In this document: piece by piece, positions 53,152 to 60,917 of the stretch
Position numbering within the stretch: the first letter of the stretch is position 1
Layout: each line of letters begins with the position of its first letter
Assembly (NCBI RefSeq): GCF_004122115.1
Contig: NZ_SBKP01000006.1
Span: 83,021 to 147,020 of the forward strand
Reading direction: 5' to 3'
DNA length: 64,000 bases
DNA from: Sphingobium fluviale
GTDB taxonomy: Bacteria > Pseudomonadota > Alphaproteobacteria > Sphingomonadales > Sphingomonadaceae
Made by a program: the position numbers and the translations under genes
The notes under the pieces: model-generated
The model's input: the letters and a program-made list of their open reading frames with translations, nothing else
Told to the model about the DNA's origin: nothing
Databases searched by the model: none

Positions 53152-53928
53152 ATGACCACAATTCTCTATATTCTCGGCTCCACCCGGTCCGGCACCTCGG
53201 CGTTGCGCAACGCGATCGCAGGCACGCGCTACAAGGGCTATGGCGAGGGGCACCTCGTGCCGATCCTGTCGGAGATCATCGCCTCGGTGCGCCGCAATGG
53301 CCAATCCGGCATCGGCGCGAATATACCCGGTAACGGACTTTCCAGCCTCAAGCCCGACGATCTGATCAAGACATTGTTCGCAGGGTATGAGGCATATCTC
53401 GCCGATCAGCTCAAGGCGACGCATATCGTCGACAAGACGCCGACCATCGCCCCGATCTTCGCCGCGCCCGATCTGGCGGCATATCACAGCAAGGCCAAAT
53501 TCATTCACTGCTCCCGCCGCCACCTGGACAACATCCAGTCCAAAGTGAAGAAATTCCCGGACAAGTCGCTGGAAAACCATGCCCGCGAATGGACAGACTG
53601 TCATCAGGCGTGGTTCGCCGCGCGTAATACTCTGGAGGCGCAGGGACAGGATTTTCTGGAGATCAACTTTTACGAGATGGCTGCCGACCCGGCGGGGGCA
53701 GCGAAAAAGATCGGCGACTATCTGGAACTGGATGACGCAGAAATCACGTATGTTGAGAGCTATCTTCTGTCTCAGCGCCCGCAGGCGAACAAGGACCGAG
53801 ACCTTACCCAGTTCCTGAAATTGAGCGAGTTGCCGTGGGATGACGCCGACAAACGCCGTTTCGTTGAGATAACATCCCATGTCGGCAGCACGCTGGGATA
53901 CGGGCTGGAGCATTATTTTCAGGCTTAG
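53152..53928 (+). CDS. Sulfotransferase
   Basis: A 258-residue PAPS-dependent sulfotransferase of the Sulfotransfer_3 kind. The 5'-phosphosulfate loop is ILGSTRSGTSALRNAIAG at the N-terminus and the 3'-phosphate motif is HCSRRHLDNIQSKVKKFP at about residue 122. Placed last in the glycosyltransferase run (13 bases after the GT4 gene, AGGAAGG ribosome site), it most likely sulfates the glycan or the exported protein. It is not closely similar to the TPR-sulfotransferase at 14 kb. Confidence 0.85.
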   Translation: MTTILYILGSTRSGTSALRNAIAGTRYKGYGEGHLVPILSEIIASVRRNGQSGIGANIPGNGLSSLKPDDLIKTLFAGYEAYLADQLKATHIVDKTPTIAPIFAAPDLAAYHSKAKFIHCSRRHLDNIQSKVKKFPDKSLENHAREWTDCHQAWFAARNTLEAQGQDFLEINFYEMAADPAGAAKKIGDYLELDDAEITYVESYLLSQRPQANKDRDLTQFLKLSELPWDDADKRRFVEITSHVGSTLGYGLEHYFQA

Positions 53929-53931
53929 TGG

Positions 53932-53960
53932 AGCAGTTTACGATCAGATCGGAAACTGCT
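53932..53960. repeat. Palindromic element at the end of the sulfotransferase gene
   Basis: AGCAGTTT (53932-53939) pairs with AAACTGCT (53953-53960), with an inner CGATC/GATCG stem around one A and one mismatch. It lies just after the stop codon and before the convergent transaldolase gene. It is similar in layout (outer arm with TTT, inner short hairpin, followed by TTAGAGC) to the elements at 7096 and 35572 and may function as a transcript end. Confidence 0.5.
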
Positions 53961-53984
53961 TTAGAGCGCAAGGAAATCCTAGCT

Positions 53985-54638
53985 TTACAGGATCGATTGC
54001 CCCGTCTTCGCCCAATCCGCCACAAAGCCAGCGATGCCCTTGTCAGTCAAGACATGGTTGAACAGGGACTTGATGACCGCAGGCGGCGCGGTCATCACAT
54101 CGGCGCCGATCTTTGCGGACTGCAAAATGTGGACCGGGTGGCGTACGCTCGCCACCAGTATTTCGGTTCCGAAATCATAATTGTCATAGATCTGGCGGAT
54201 GTCTTCGATCAGTTGAATACCGTCGAAGCCGTTGTCATCGTGCCGCCCGACGAACGGCGAGACGAAGCTTGCCCCCGCCTTCGCCGCCAGCAGCGCCTGA
54301 TTGGCCGAGAAGCAGAGCGTTACGTTGACCTGCGTTCCGTCTGACGTCAGCGCCTTGCAGGTCTTCAGGCCATCAACGGTCAACGGCACCTTGATGCAGA
54401 CATTGTCCGCCAGCTTGCGCAGAACCTCCGCCTCTTTCATCATCGTTTCATGATCGAGCGCGACAACCTCGGCCGAGACCGGGCCATCGACGATCGCGCA
54501 GATTTCCTTCACCACCTCCAGAAACTGCCGCCCGGATTTGGCGATCAGCGAAGGGTTTGTCGTCACGCCATCGAGCAGGCCAGTGGCGGCGAGATCACGG
54601 ATGTCGGCAGTGTCTGCGGTATCGACGAAGAATTTCAT
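53985..54638 (-). CDS. tal: Small transaldolase / fructose-6-phosphate aldolase family protein
   Basis: A 217-residue TalC/MipB-type enzyme: [36 protein letters not shown] is the standard start, the Schiff-base lysine is in CIKVPLT (about 85), and [33 protein letters not shown] closes the TIM barrel. It transfers dihydroxyacetone units in the non-oxidative pentose phosphate pathway; a few relatives act as fructose-6-phosphate aldolase, and the two cannot be told apart with certainty here. Length is normal for the short family. Confidence 0.93.
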   Translation of the reverse strand: MKFFVDTADTADIRDLAATGLLDGVTTNPSLIAKSGRQFLEVVKEICAIVDGPVSAEVVALDHETMMKEAEVLRKLADNVCIKVPLTVDGLKTCKALTSDGTQVNVTLCFSANQALLAAKAGASFVSPFVGRHDDNGFDGIQLIEDIRQIYDNYDFGTEILVASVRHPVHILQSAKIGADVMTAPPAVIKSLFNHVLTDKGIAGFVADWAKTGQSIL

Positions 54639-54705
54639 GGAATGTGGCCCCCGGCGGCTGAATGGAATCGAGTCGCGTCAGGCTATAGCCGCATACCCTG
54701 TATTT

Positions 54706-55383
54706 CTACATCAGATTCCCGGCTGTGAACGCGGCAATCAGCACCGGATCCCCTGTCGAGCGCGGATCGGCGCGGATCGCCATCTCCTCCTTGCCCATTT
54801 CCGCGAAGATCGCATTGGATGCCTTGCGAGTCACATCGTCTCGCAGGCCGGCGAAATCGATGCCTGTCGCCACCCTGAGCGCCTCCGTCACCGCCTGATT
54901 GTCAAACAGCTTCAGTCCATCGTCCACGCCCGGTAGCATGGCCGATATCAGCGCGGTGCCCATATGCTGCTGCAACAGGTTGGTGGCCGCCGGGGTGCCA
55001 ACCGCCTTGATGATCGCGGCGGCGTCCTGCGGCGATGTAGACATGATCGCATCCGCAATCACGGGCGCGGCGCGCTCTGCCCCTTTTTCAGCGGCGCGGT
55101 TGACTTGGCGTAACAGCCGGTCACGCACCACACTGCTCAGCAGCACACGAGAGAGGAGCGAGCCGCCGCCGCTGCCGCCCAGTTGATCTGGCAAAGTGAT
55201 CCGCGCAATCTGGCTGTCGTAGAAGCCGCCCGGCGCCATCAACCGCGCCAGCGCCCGCTGGGACGAGAGCGAGAGCAGCCGTCGGATCGCTTCCGTAAGG
55301 CTAAAGCCCAGCCCTTGCGAACATCCACTCACAGCCAGCAGCGCCAGCGCCGAGCCGCCACTCAGAAATTGCCTGCGTTCCAT
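54706..55383 (-). CDS. DUF4197 lipoprotein-like exported protein
   Basis: A 225-residue protein matching DUF4197: GLSLTEA-type helix (FSLTEAIRRLLSLSSQRALARL), QVNRAAEKGAERAAPVIADAIMSTS, ISAMLPGVDDGLKLFDNQAVTEALRVATGIDFAGL. The N-terminus ERRQFLSGGSALALLAVSGCSQ has a Tat-like RR and a lipobox (AVSGC), so it is an exported lipoprotein. Function is unknown for the family. ATG 55383 with GGGAGA upstream; the open frame extends further without support. It is divergent from priA. Confidence 0.85.
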   Translation of the reverse strand: MERRQFLSGGSALALLAVSGCSQGLGFSLTEAIRRLLSLSSQRALARLMAPGGFYDSQIARITLPDQLGGSGGGSLLSRVLLSSVVRDRLLRQVNRAAEKGAERAAPVIADAIMSTSPQDAAAIIKAVGTPAATNLLQQHMGTALISAMLPGVDDGLKLFDNQAVTEALRVATGIDFAGLRDDVTRKASNAIFAEMGKEEMAIRADPRSTGDPVLIAAFTAGNLM

Positions 55384-55479
55384 TGTTCTCTCCCACTCTT
55401 GCTCTGGCCGAATTCTGTTTCTTTTGCCCGCAAAAGGGAAGCGGGTTTTTATTGTGTGCGCAGTCTTTACATAGTCATC

Positions 55480-57651
55480 ATGACTCGCGTCCGTGTACTC
55501 ACCCTGAACGCCGCGCTGGGGCCGCTCGATTATCGGGTGCCGCCGGGGCTGGAAGGCGATGTCCTGCCGGGCAGCATTGTCGAGGTGCCGCTCGGCCCGC
55601 GCCGTATCATTGGCGTCGTGTGGGATCAGGAACGCCTGCCAGACGACTCGGAGGTGCCAGACGCGAAGCTGCGCCCGATCTTCGCGGCGTTGCCCGTGCC
55701 GCCCATACCCGCGCCGCTGCGGCGGCTGGTGGAGTGGGTGGCGGACTATTACATGGCGCCGCTTGCCGCCGTGCTGAGGATGGCGATGCCCGCCGGCGTG
55801 GCGGTGGGCGAGCGGGTGATCACGGAATATAGGCTTTCCGATACATCGCCCGCCCGCCTTACGCCCCAACGGGCGCAGGCGCTGGAGCGGATCGGCGAAT
55901 TTCAGGCATCAGTCAGCGAGCTGGCCGAGAAGGCGGAGGTTTCCGTTGCCGTTATCCGCGGTCTGATCAAGGCAGGCGCGCTGGAGGCGATCGAAACAAG
56001 CGCCGACGCGCCCTACCCCGCGCCCCTGCCCACACATGCCGCGCCTTCCCTTAATGGGGAGCAGCACGCCGCCGCCAACAGGATCATACAGGCGGTGGAC
56101 GCGCAGCAGTTCCAAACCTTCCTGCTCGATGGCGTCACCGGATCGGGCAAGACAGAGGTCTATTTCGAGGGGATCGCACAAGCGGTGCGCACAGGCGGTC
56201 AGGTGCTGGTCCTCCTGCCCGAAATCGCGTTGACCCAGCCCTTTCTCAAGCGCTTCGAGGCCCGCTTTGGCGTGGCGCCCACTCCATGGCACAGCGGCCT
56301 CAAGCAAAGCGAGCGGCGGCGGGCGTGGAGCGCAGTGGCCCGCGGGCAGGCGCAGGTTGTGGTCGGTGCGCGTTCGGCCTTGTTCCTGCCCTTCCCTCAG
56401 CTGAGTCTGCTCGTGGTGGACGAGGCGCACGAGACGAGCTTCAAGCAGGAGGACGGCGTACGTTATCACGCGCGCGACGTGGCCGTGATGCGCGGCAAGT
56501 TTGAGGAGTGCCCGGTCGTCCTCGCCACCGCTACGCCCGCCCTCGAAACCCGGCACCAGGTGAGCCTCGGCCGCTATGAGGAGATCAAACTGGCCGCGCG
56601 TTTTGGCGGAGCGCAGTTGCCGGAGATCACCGGCATAGACCTGCTCGAAACTCCACCGGACCGGCAACGCTGGATCGCCCCGCCGCTTGTCGCTGCGATA
56701 GACGAGACATTCGAAAAGGGCGAGCAGGCGCTGCTCTTTCTCAACCGCCGCGGCTATGCGCCGCTCACGCTCTGCCGCCATTGCGGATACCGCATCCAGT
56801 GCCCGCACTGCACAAGCTGGATGGTGGAACACAAGATCACGCACCGCCTGGCCTGCCACCATTGCGGCCATGTGATGCCCAGCCCGCGTGCCTGCCCTGA
56901 GTGCAAGGAGGAAGACGCTCTCGTTGCCTGCGGCCCCGGCGTGGAGCGCATTGCCGACGAGGCAAAGGCGCTGTTTCCGCAAGCGCGCACTGCCATCGTC
57001 ACTTCAGATACGTTGTGGTCTCCTGAGAAAGTGGCAGAGTTCGTCGCCTCTGTGGAGGCAGGCGCTGTCGACATCATCATCGGCACACAGCTCGTCACCA
57101 AAGGCTATCACTTTCCCAATCTCACGCTCGTCGGTGTGATCGATGCCGATCTGGGCCTTGAGGGCGGAGATTTGCGTGCGGCGGAGCGCTGTTTTCAGCA
57201 GATCAGCCAGGTCGCAGGCCGTGCGGGGCGCGCCACCAAACCGGGCCGCGTGCTGATCCAGACTCGCATGATGGGTGCGGGCGTCATCAAGGCGCTGCTA
57301 TCAGGCGACGCAGAGCGCTTTTATGCAGCAGAAGCTGAAAGTCGGCGTCATGCCGAAGCGCCGCCTTATGGCCGCTATGCCGCGATCATCGTCTCCAGTG
57401 AAAGCGCAGACGCAGCCGCCGAGACTGCGCGCAGGCTGGGCAGGGCCGCGCCACAGCGCGATGGCCTCCACGTCTATGGCCCCGCGCCCGCACCGCTCGC
57501 ACAGCTCAGGGGGCGGTGGCGGCATCGCCTATTGGTCCACGCTGCGCGAACGACCAATGTACAGGGGGTGATCCAGCACTGGCTGGGATCGGTTAATTGG
57601 CCAACGTCTGTGCGGGTGAATGTAGACATCGATCCGTACAGCTTCCTCTGA
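55480..57651 (+). CDS. priA: Primosomal protein N' (replication restart helicase PriA)
   Basis: A 723-residue superfamily 2 helicase that reloads the replisome at stalled forks. N-terminal DNA-binding region (RVLTLNAALGPLDYRVPPGL, GSIVEVPLGPRRIIGVVW), Walker A DGVTGSGKTEVYFE (about 221), DEAH box VVDEAHETSFKQEDG (about 312), eight zinc cysteines in the CRHCGY...CPHC...CHHC...CPEC pattern (about 430-475), and motifs GTQLVTKGYHFPN and QVAGRAGR. I chose ATG 55480; upstream in-frame sequence overlaps the divergent DUF4197 gene. Confidence 0.96.
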   Translation: MTRVRVLTLNAALGPLDYRVPPGLEGDVLPGSIVEVPLGPRRIIGVVWDQERLPDDSEVPDAKLRPIFAALPVPPIPAPLRRLVEWVADYYMAPLAAVLRMAMPAGVAVGERVITEYRLSDTSPARLTPQRAQALERIGEFQASVSELAEKAEVSVAVIRGLIKAGALEAIETSADAPYPAPLPTHAAPSLNGEQHAAANRIIQAVDAQQFQTFLLDGVTGSGKTEVYFEGIAQAVRTGGQVLVLLPEIALTQPFLKRFEARFGVAPTPWHSGLKQSERRRAWSAVARGQAQVVVGARSALFLPFPQLSLLVVDEAHETSFKQEDGVRYHARDVAVMRGKFEECPVVLATATPALETRHQVSLGRYEEIKLAARFGGAQLPEITGIDLLETPPDRQRWIAPPLVAAIDETFEKGEQALLFLNRRGYAPLTLCRHCGYRIQCPHCTSWMVEHKITHRLACHHCGHVMPSPRACPECKEEDALVACGPGVERIADEAKALFPQARTAIVTSDTLWSPEKVAEFVASVEAGAVDIIIGTQLVTKGYHFPNLTLVGVIDADLGLEGGDLRAAERCFQQISQVAGRAGRATKPGRVLIQTRMMGAGVIKALLSGDAERFYAAEAESRRHAEAPPYGRYAAIIVSSESADAAAETARRLGRAAPQRDGLHVYGPAPAPLAQLRGRWRHRLLVHAARTTNVQGVIQHWLGSVNWPTSVRVNVDIDPYSFL

Positions 57652-57856
57652 TGGGCGCCGCCCTCCGCGCACCGCAGAATCGCCACATCTCGTCGTGATC
57701 GGTTCGCTCTCCGCAGATCTATTACTTTTTATATCAATTGCTTATGCGGAGTAACCATTTTCTCTAGCGTTTCGATAGAATTTTGACTCGCGCTCCATAT
57801 ATTTTCTATCTATTGAATAGACATTCGATTCGCAGTCACAACGGGGGTACTCATTC

Positions 57857-58627
57857 ATGGACGCGATCTGGGAATATCTGCCGGTTCTTTTGCCGTTTAT
57901 CGCAATCGGCTTTGCGGCACAGCTGATCGACGGCGCGCTTGGCATGGCTTATGGCGTGATCTCGACTACGCTCTTGCTCGCCATTGGCCTGCCACCCAAG
58001 GCCGCCTCAGCGGGGACGCATGCGGCGGAAACCTTTACCACCGCAATATCGGGCCTGAGCCACATTTATCATCGCAATGTGGACTGGCGGCTGTTCGCCC
58101 GGCTGGCTGTTCCCGGCATCATCGGTGGCGTGGCAGGCGCCTATCTGCTTTCCAATGTCGATAGCAGCGCGGTCAAGCCCTATGTGCAAAGCTATCTCAT
58201 CGTCATCGGCCTGTGGCTGATCTGGCGCAGCACCCATGTGATCCAGCGTACAGGAGACCCCCGCATCGTTGCACCACTTGGCCTCTTCGGCGGCTTCCTC
58301 GATGCCACCGGCGGCGGCGGCTGGGGTCCGGTCGTCACCTCCAACCTGCTACTGCAAGGGTCCAACCCACGGATGACCATCGGCACTGTGAACACAGCCG
58401 AATTTCTGCTGACCCTCTCGATCAGCATCACGTTCCTCATCCATCTCGGTTGGGAGACGTTCACGACCGCTACTCTCGGCCTGCTGATCGGTGGTGTCGT
58501 CGCAGCGCCGCTGGGCGCAATGTTGGCGAAGCATATTCCAGCGAACCGGCTGCTATTGCTGGTCGGCGTGATACTGACGCTCACCTCGCTCTATGGCGTC
58601 GGCAAATCACTGGCGCTGATAGGCTGA
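57857..58627 (+). CDS. TauE/SafE-family membrane transporter
   Basis: A 256-residue protein with about eight hydrophobic helices in two similar halves, beginning GFAAQLIDGALGMAYGVISTTLLL and repeated as LGLFGGFLDATGGGGWGPVVTSNLLL, which is the TauE/SafE double motif (G-x-DxxxGxG). Members export sulfite, sulfonates or related organic anions. No sulfur-metabolism gene is adjacent, so substrate is open. A 205-base AT-rich gap separates it from priA, probably with its promoter. A strong bidirectional terminator follows. Confidence 0.9.
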   Translation: MDAIWEYLPVLLPFIAIGFAAQLIDGALGMAYGVISTTLLLAIGLPPKAASAGTHAAETFTTAISGLSHIYHRNVDWRLFARLAVPGIIGGVAGAYLLSNVDSSAVKPYVQSYLIVIGLWLIWRSTHVIQRTGDPRIVAPLGLFGGFLDATGGGGWGPVVTSNLLLQGSNPRMTIGTVNTAEFLLTLSISITFLIHLGWETFTTATLGLLIGGVVAAPLGAMLAKHIPANRLLLLVGVILTLTSLYGVGKSLALIG

Positions 58628-58651
58628 TCCCGCTTAACGCAGCGAAAACTA

Positions 58652-58678
58652 AAAGGGCGGGGACACTCCCCGCCCTTT
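58652..58678. terminator. Bidirectional rho-independent terminator
   Basis: A 12-base perfect stem AAAGGGCGGGGA / TCCCCGCCCTTT around CAC, with A-rich sequence on the left and TTTCTTT on the right. It serves both the TauE-like gene (ends 58627) and the convergent trcR gene (ends 58701). Confidence 0.92.
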
Positions 58679-58700
58679 CTTTATATCCATGACGCGAAAA

Positions 58701-59414
58701 TCAGCGCTCGAAAAGCTTGTCGGCCTCTGCGCGCGCATCATAGGGCGCCGTGGTGGCCGCAGGAGCGGGGGCAGATGGCTCCGGGGCTTCCAATGCCTCA
58801 TCCTCCAGCCGGTGCGCGTCATCACGTTCGCGCCTTAGCTCCTCGATCAGTGCAGCGCGTGCGCCATCAAGGCGCGTATCAGACGGCGCCTCAAGCCCGG
58901 CCTTCTTAGCCGCCTTGACGACGATAGCGTCCAGCTCGCGCTGCGAACACAGGCCGAGCGTGACAGGGTCTTTCGGCTGGATGTTGGAGATGTTCCAGTG
59001 CGAGCGGTCGCGGATCGCGGCGATGGTGGTACGCGTTGTGCCGATCAGGCGGCCGATGGCGCCATCGGTAATCTCCGGGTGGTTGCGCAGAATCCACGCG
59101 ATGCCATCGGGCTTGTCCTGCCGCTTGGAAACCGGCGTATAGCGCGGGCCCTTGGTGCGGCGAGCGGGCTCATTGCCCTTGGCGATCTTCAGCGCATAAT
59201 CGGGGTTGGCCTCGCCCTTCCTGATCTCGTCCTGCGTCAGCTCGTGCGCGCGCACAGGATCGCGCGGCGTGAAGCGCGTGCTCGCGGTTTCATCCGCGAT
59301 CGCCTGAACCTCCAGCATGTGTAGGCCGCAAAACTCGGCGATCTGCGGGAAGGTGAGGCCAGTGTTTTCGATCAGCCATGCGGCAGTGGCGTGGGGCATC
59401 AGCGGGTGAGACAT
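58701..59414 (-). CDS. trcR: Cell-cycle transcriptional regulator TrcR (DUF1013)
   Basis: A 237-residue protein of the DUF1013 family, conserved in Alphaproteobacteria and described as the RNA polymerase-associated regulator TrcR in Caulobacter. It shows a LIENTGLTFPQIAEFCGLHMLEVQAIAD helix-turn-helix near the N-terminus and a second one (IAWILRNHPEITDGAIGRLIGTTRTTIAAIRDR) at about 105, followed by WNISNIQPKDPVTLGLCSQ. The acidic/alanine-proline tail is low complexity. ATG 59414 with GGAG eight bases upstream. A good marker for the alphaproteobacterial origin. Confidence 0.92.
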   Translation of the reverse strand: MSHPLMPHATAAWLIENTGLTFPQIAEFCGLHMLEVQAIADETASTRFTPRDPVRAHELTQDEIRKGEANPDYALKIAKGNEPARRTKGPRYTPVSKRQDKPDGIAWILRNHPEITDGAIGRLIGTTRTTIAAIRDRSHWNISNIQPKDPVTLGLCSQRELDAIVVKAAKKAGLEAPSDTRLDGARAALIEELRRERDDAHRLEDEALEAPEPSAPAPAATTAPYDARAEADKLFER

Positions 59415-59525
59415 GGTCCATGCTCCGGAACTAAAAATGATAAGGGCCACCCATGCAGGGTGGCCTTCAGATGTCTGAGCTTAGGCGAAACGCGCGCTCA
59501 GGGCAAGGGGGAAGCGGTGCGGGCC

Positions 59526-60536
59526 TTATTGCGCAACCTTAAGCACGATCTTGCCGAAATGATCGCCCGCCTCCATCCGCGCATGGGCCTCGGCGGCATC
59601 TTCAAGCGCGAATATCCGGTCCATCGCGGGCCGCAGCTTGCCCTGCTCTACAAAGGGCCAGACATGCTGCGCGATCTCGTCTGCCACCAGCGCCTTGAAC
59701 GTGTTTGATCGCGGGCGGAGCGTCGAGCCGGTGAGCGTAAGCCGCCGGGTCATGATATCGACGATGGATACCTGCGCCCGTGCGCCGCCCAGCACGGCGA
59801 TGGAGACATGCCGCCCTTCGACATCCAGGCATTGCAGGTTGCGCGGAAGATACTCTCCCCCCACCATATCCAGTATTGCCTGACAGCCGCGCCCGTGGGT
59901 AATCTCTCTTACCGCCTCGACATAATCCTGAGTGCGATAGTTGATCGCATGATCCGCGCCCCATTGGCGCGCCTGGGCGCATTTCTCGTCCGAGCCGCAG
60001 GTGACGATGATCTTGACACCGAACAGGTTGCACAGGCGGATCGCCATCGTCCCGATGCCCGATGTGCCGCCATGCACCAGCACGACATCGTCCTCCACCG
60101 CATAGGCGCGCTCGAACAGGTTGGTCCACACGGTAAACAGCGTCTCCGGCAGCGCCGCCGCCTCGGTCATGTCATAGCCATCGGGCACGGGCAGGCATTG
60201 CCCGGCGGGCACCGCGACATACTCGGCATAGCCGCCACCGTTGCACAACGCACAAACCTTCTGCCCCAGCAGCGAAGGCTCCGCCTCCGCACCCAGTTGC
60301 ACAACCTCGCCCGATACCTCCAGCCCCAGCAGCGGCGACGCGCCCGGCGGTGGAGGATATTTGCCCGCGCGCTGCAATGCGTCTGGCCGGTTAACCCCGG
60401 CGGCGTGGACACGGATCAACACCTCGTTATCCGCTGGCACTGGAATGGGCGCGCGAATGACGCCCAGCACATCCGGCCCGCCCGGCTTATCAAAGCCGAT
60501 CGCCTGCATTTCCTTGGAGATCACTTCCAGCGACAT
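59526..60536 (-). CDS. NAD(P)H-quinone oxidoreductase (zinc-independent MDR, PIG3 type)
   Basis: A 336-residue medium-chain reductase. GroES-like N-domain (VLIRVHAAGVNRPDALQRAGKYPPPPGASPLLGLEVSGEV) lacks the zinc cysteines and matches quinone oxidoreductases. The nucleotide fold is VLVHGGTSGIGTMAIRLCNLFGVKIIVTCGSDEKC, typical of NADPH binding. It reduces quinones using NAD(P)H, with detoxification as the usual role. The gene stands alone between trcR (upstream start at 59414 on the same strand) and the divergent DUF1192 gene. Confidence 0.9.
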   Translation of the reverse strand: MSLEVISKEMQAIGFDKPGGPDVLGVIRAPIPVPADNEVLIRVHAAGVNRPDALQRAGKYPPPPGASPLLGLEVSGEVVQLGAEAEPSLLGQKVCALCNGGGYAEYVAVPAGQCLPVPDGYDMTEAAALPETLFTVWTNLFERAYAVEDDVVLVHGGTSGIGTMAIRLCNLFGVKIIVTCGSDEKCAQARQWGADHAINYRTQDYVEAVREITHGRGCQAILDMVGGEYLPRNLQCLDVEGRHVSIAVLGGARAQVSIVDIMTRRLTLTGSTLRPRSNTFKALVADEIAQHVWPFVEQGKLRPAMDRIFALEDAAEAHARMEAGDHFGKIVLKVAQ

Positions 60537-60581
60537 ACTGCCTTATTGACAGCGAGATCGAACGGGTCAACAGTCTCGCAT

Positions 60582-60779
60582 ATGGATATGGACGACAATG
60601 TTCCAAAAAGCGCGAACGATCCTCTCGCTTTGCTATTGAAGCAGGATCTCGATCCGCTCTCCGTTGCCGAACTGCATGAGCGCATTGCCTTGCTCGAAGG
60701 CGAAATAAATCGCACCCGCGCAAAAATAGACCTCTCTGTTAACCATAAGGCAAGCGCCGAGGCTCTATTCCGTAAATGA
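60582..60779 (+). CDS. DUF1192 protein
   Basis: A 65-residue cytoplasmic protein. It fits DUF1192 in length and pattern: DDNVPKSANDPLALLLKQDLDPLSVAELHERIALLEGEI, then a helix (NRTRAKIDLSVNHKASAEALFRK). The Lxx-EL-xx-RI-xxLExEI core is the family mark, with a short coiled coil. It is limited mainly to Alphaproteobacteria and its role is unknown. An alternative ATG at 60588 is possible. It lies 138 bases upstream of clpA. Confidence 0.8.
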   Translation: MDMDDNVPKSANDPLALLLKQDLDPLSVAELHERIALLEGEINRTRAKIDLSVNHKASAEALFRK

Positions 60780-60917
60780 CCGCGCGCGTATCCCCCTCCT
60801 TCCGCTTGGAAAATCGGGCCGGAGAGGAAAATGCGTTCGGGCAGGCACTTGAACCCCGGTTCAGGTGCGCCGACATAGTGGTGAATGGCATCCCGCATGG
60901 ATGCCCGGAGAACGAAT

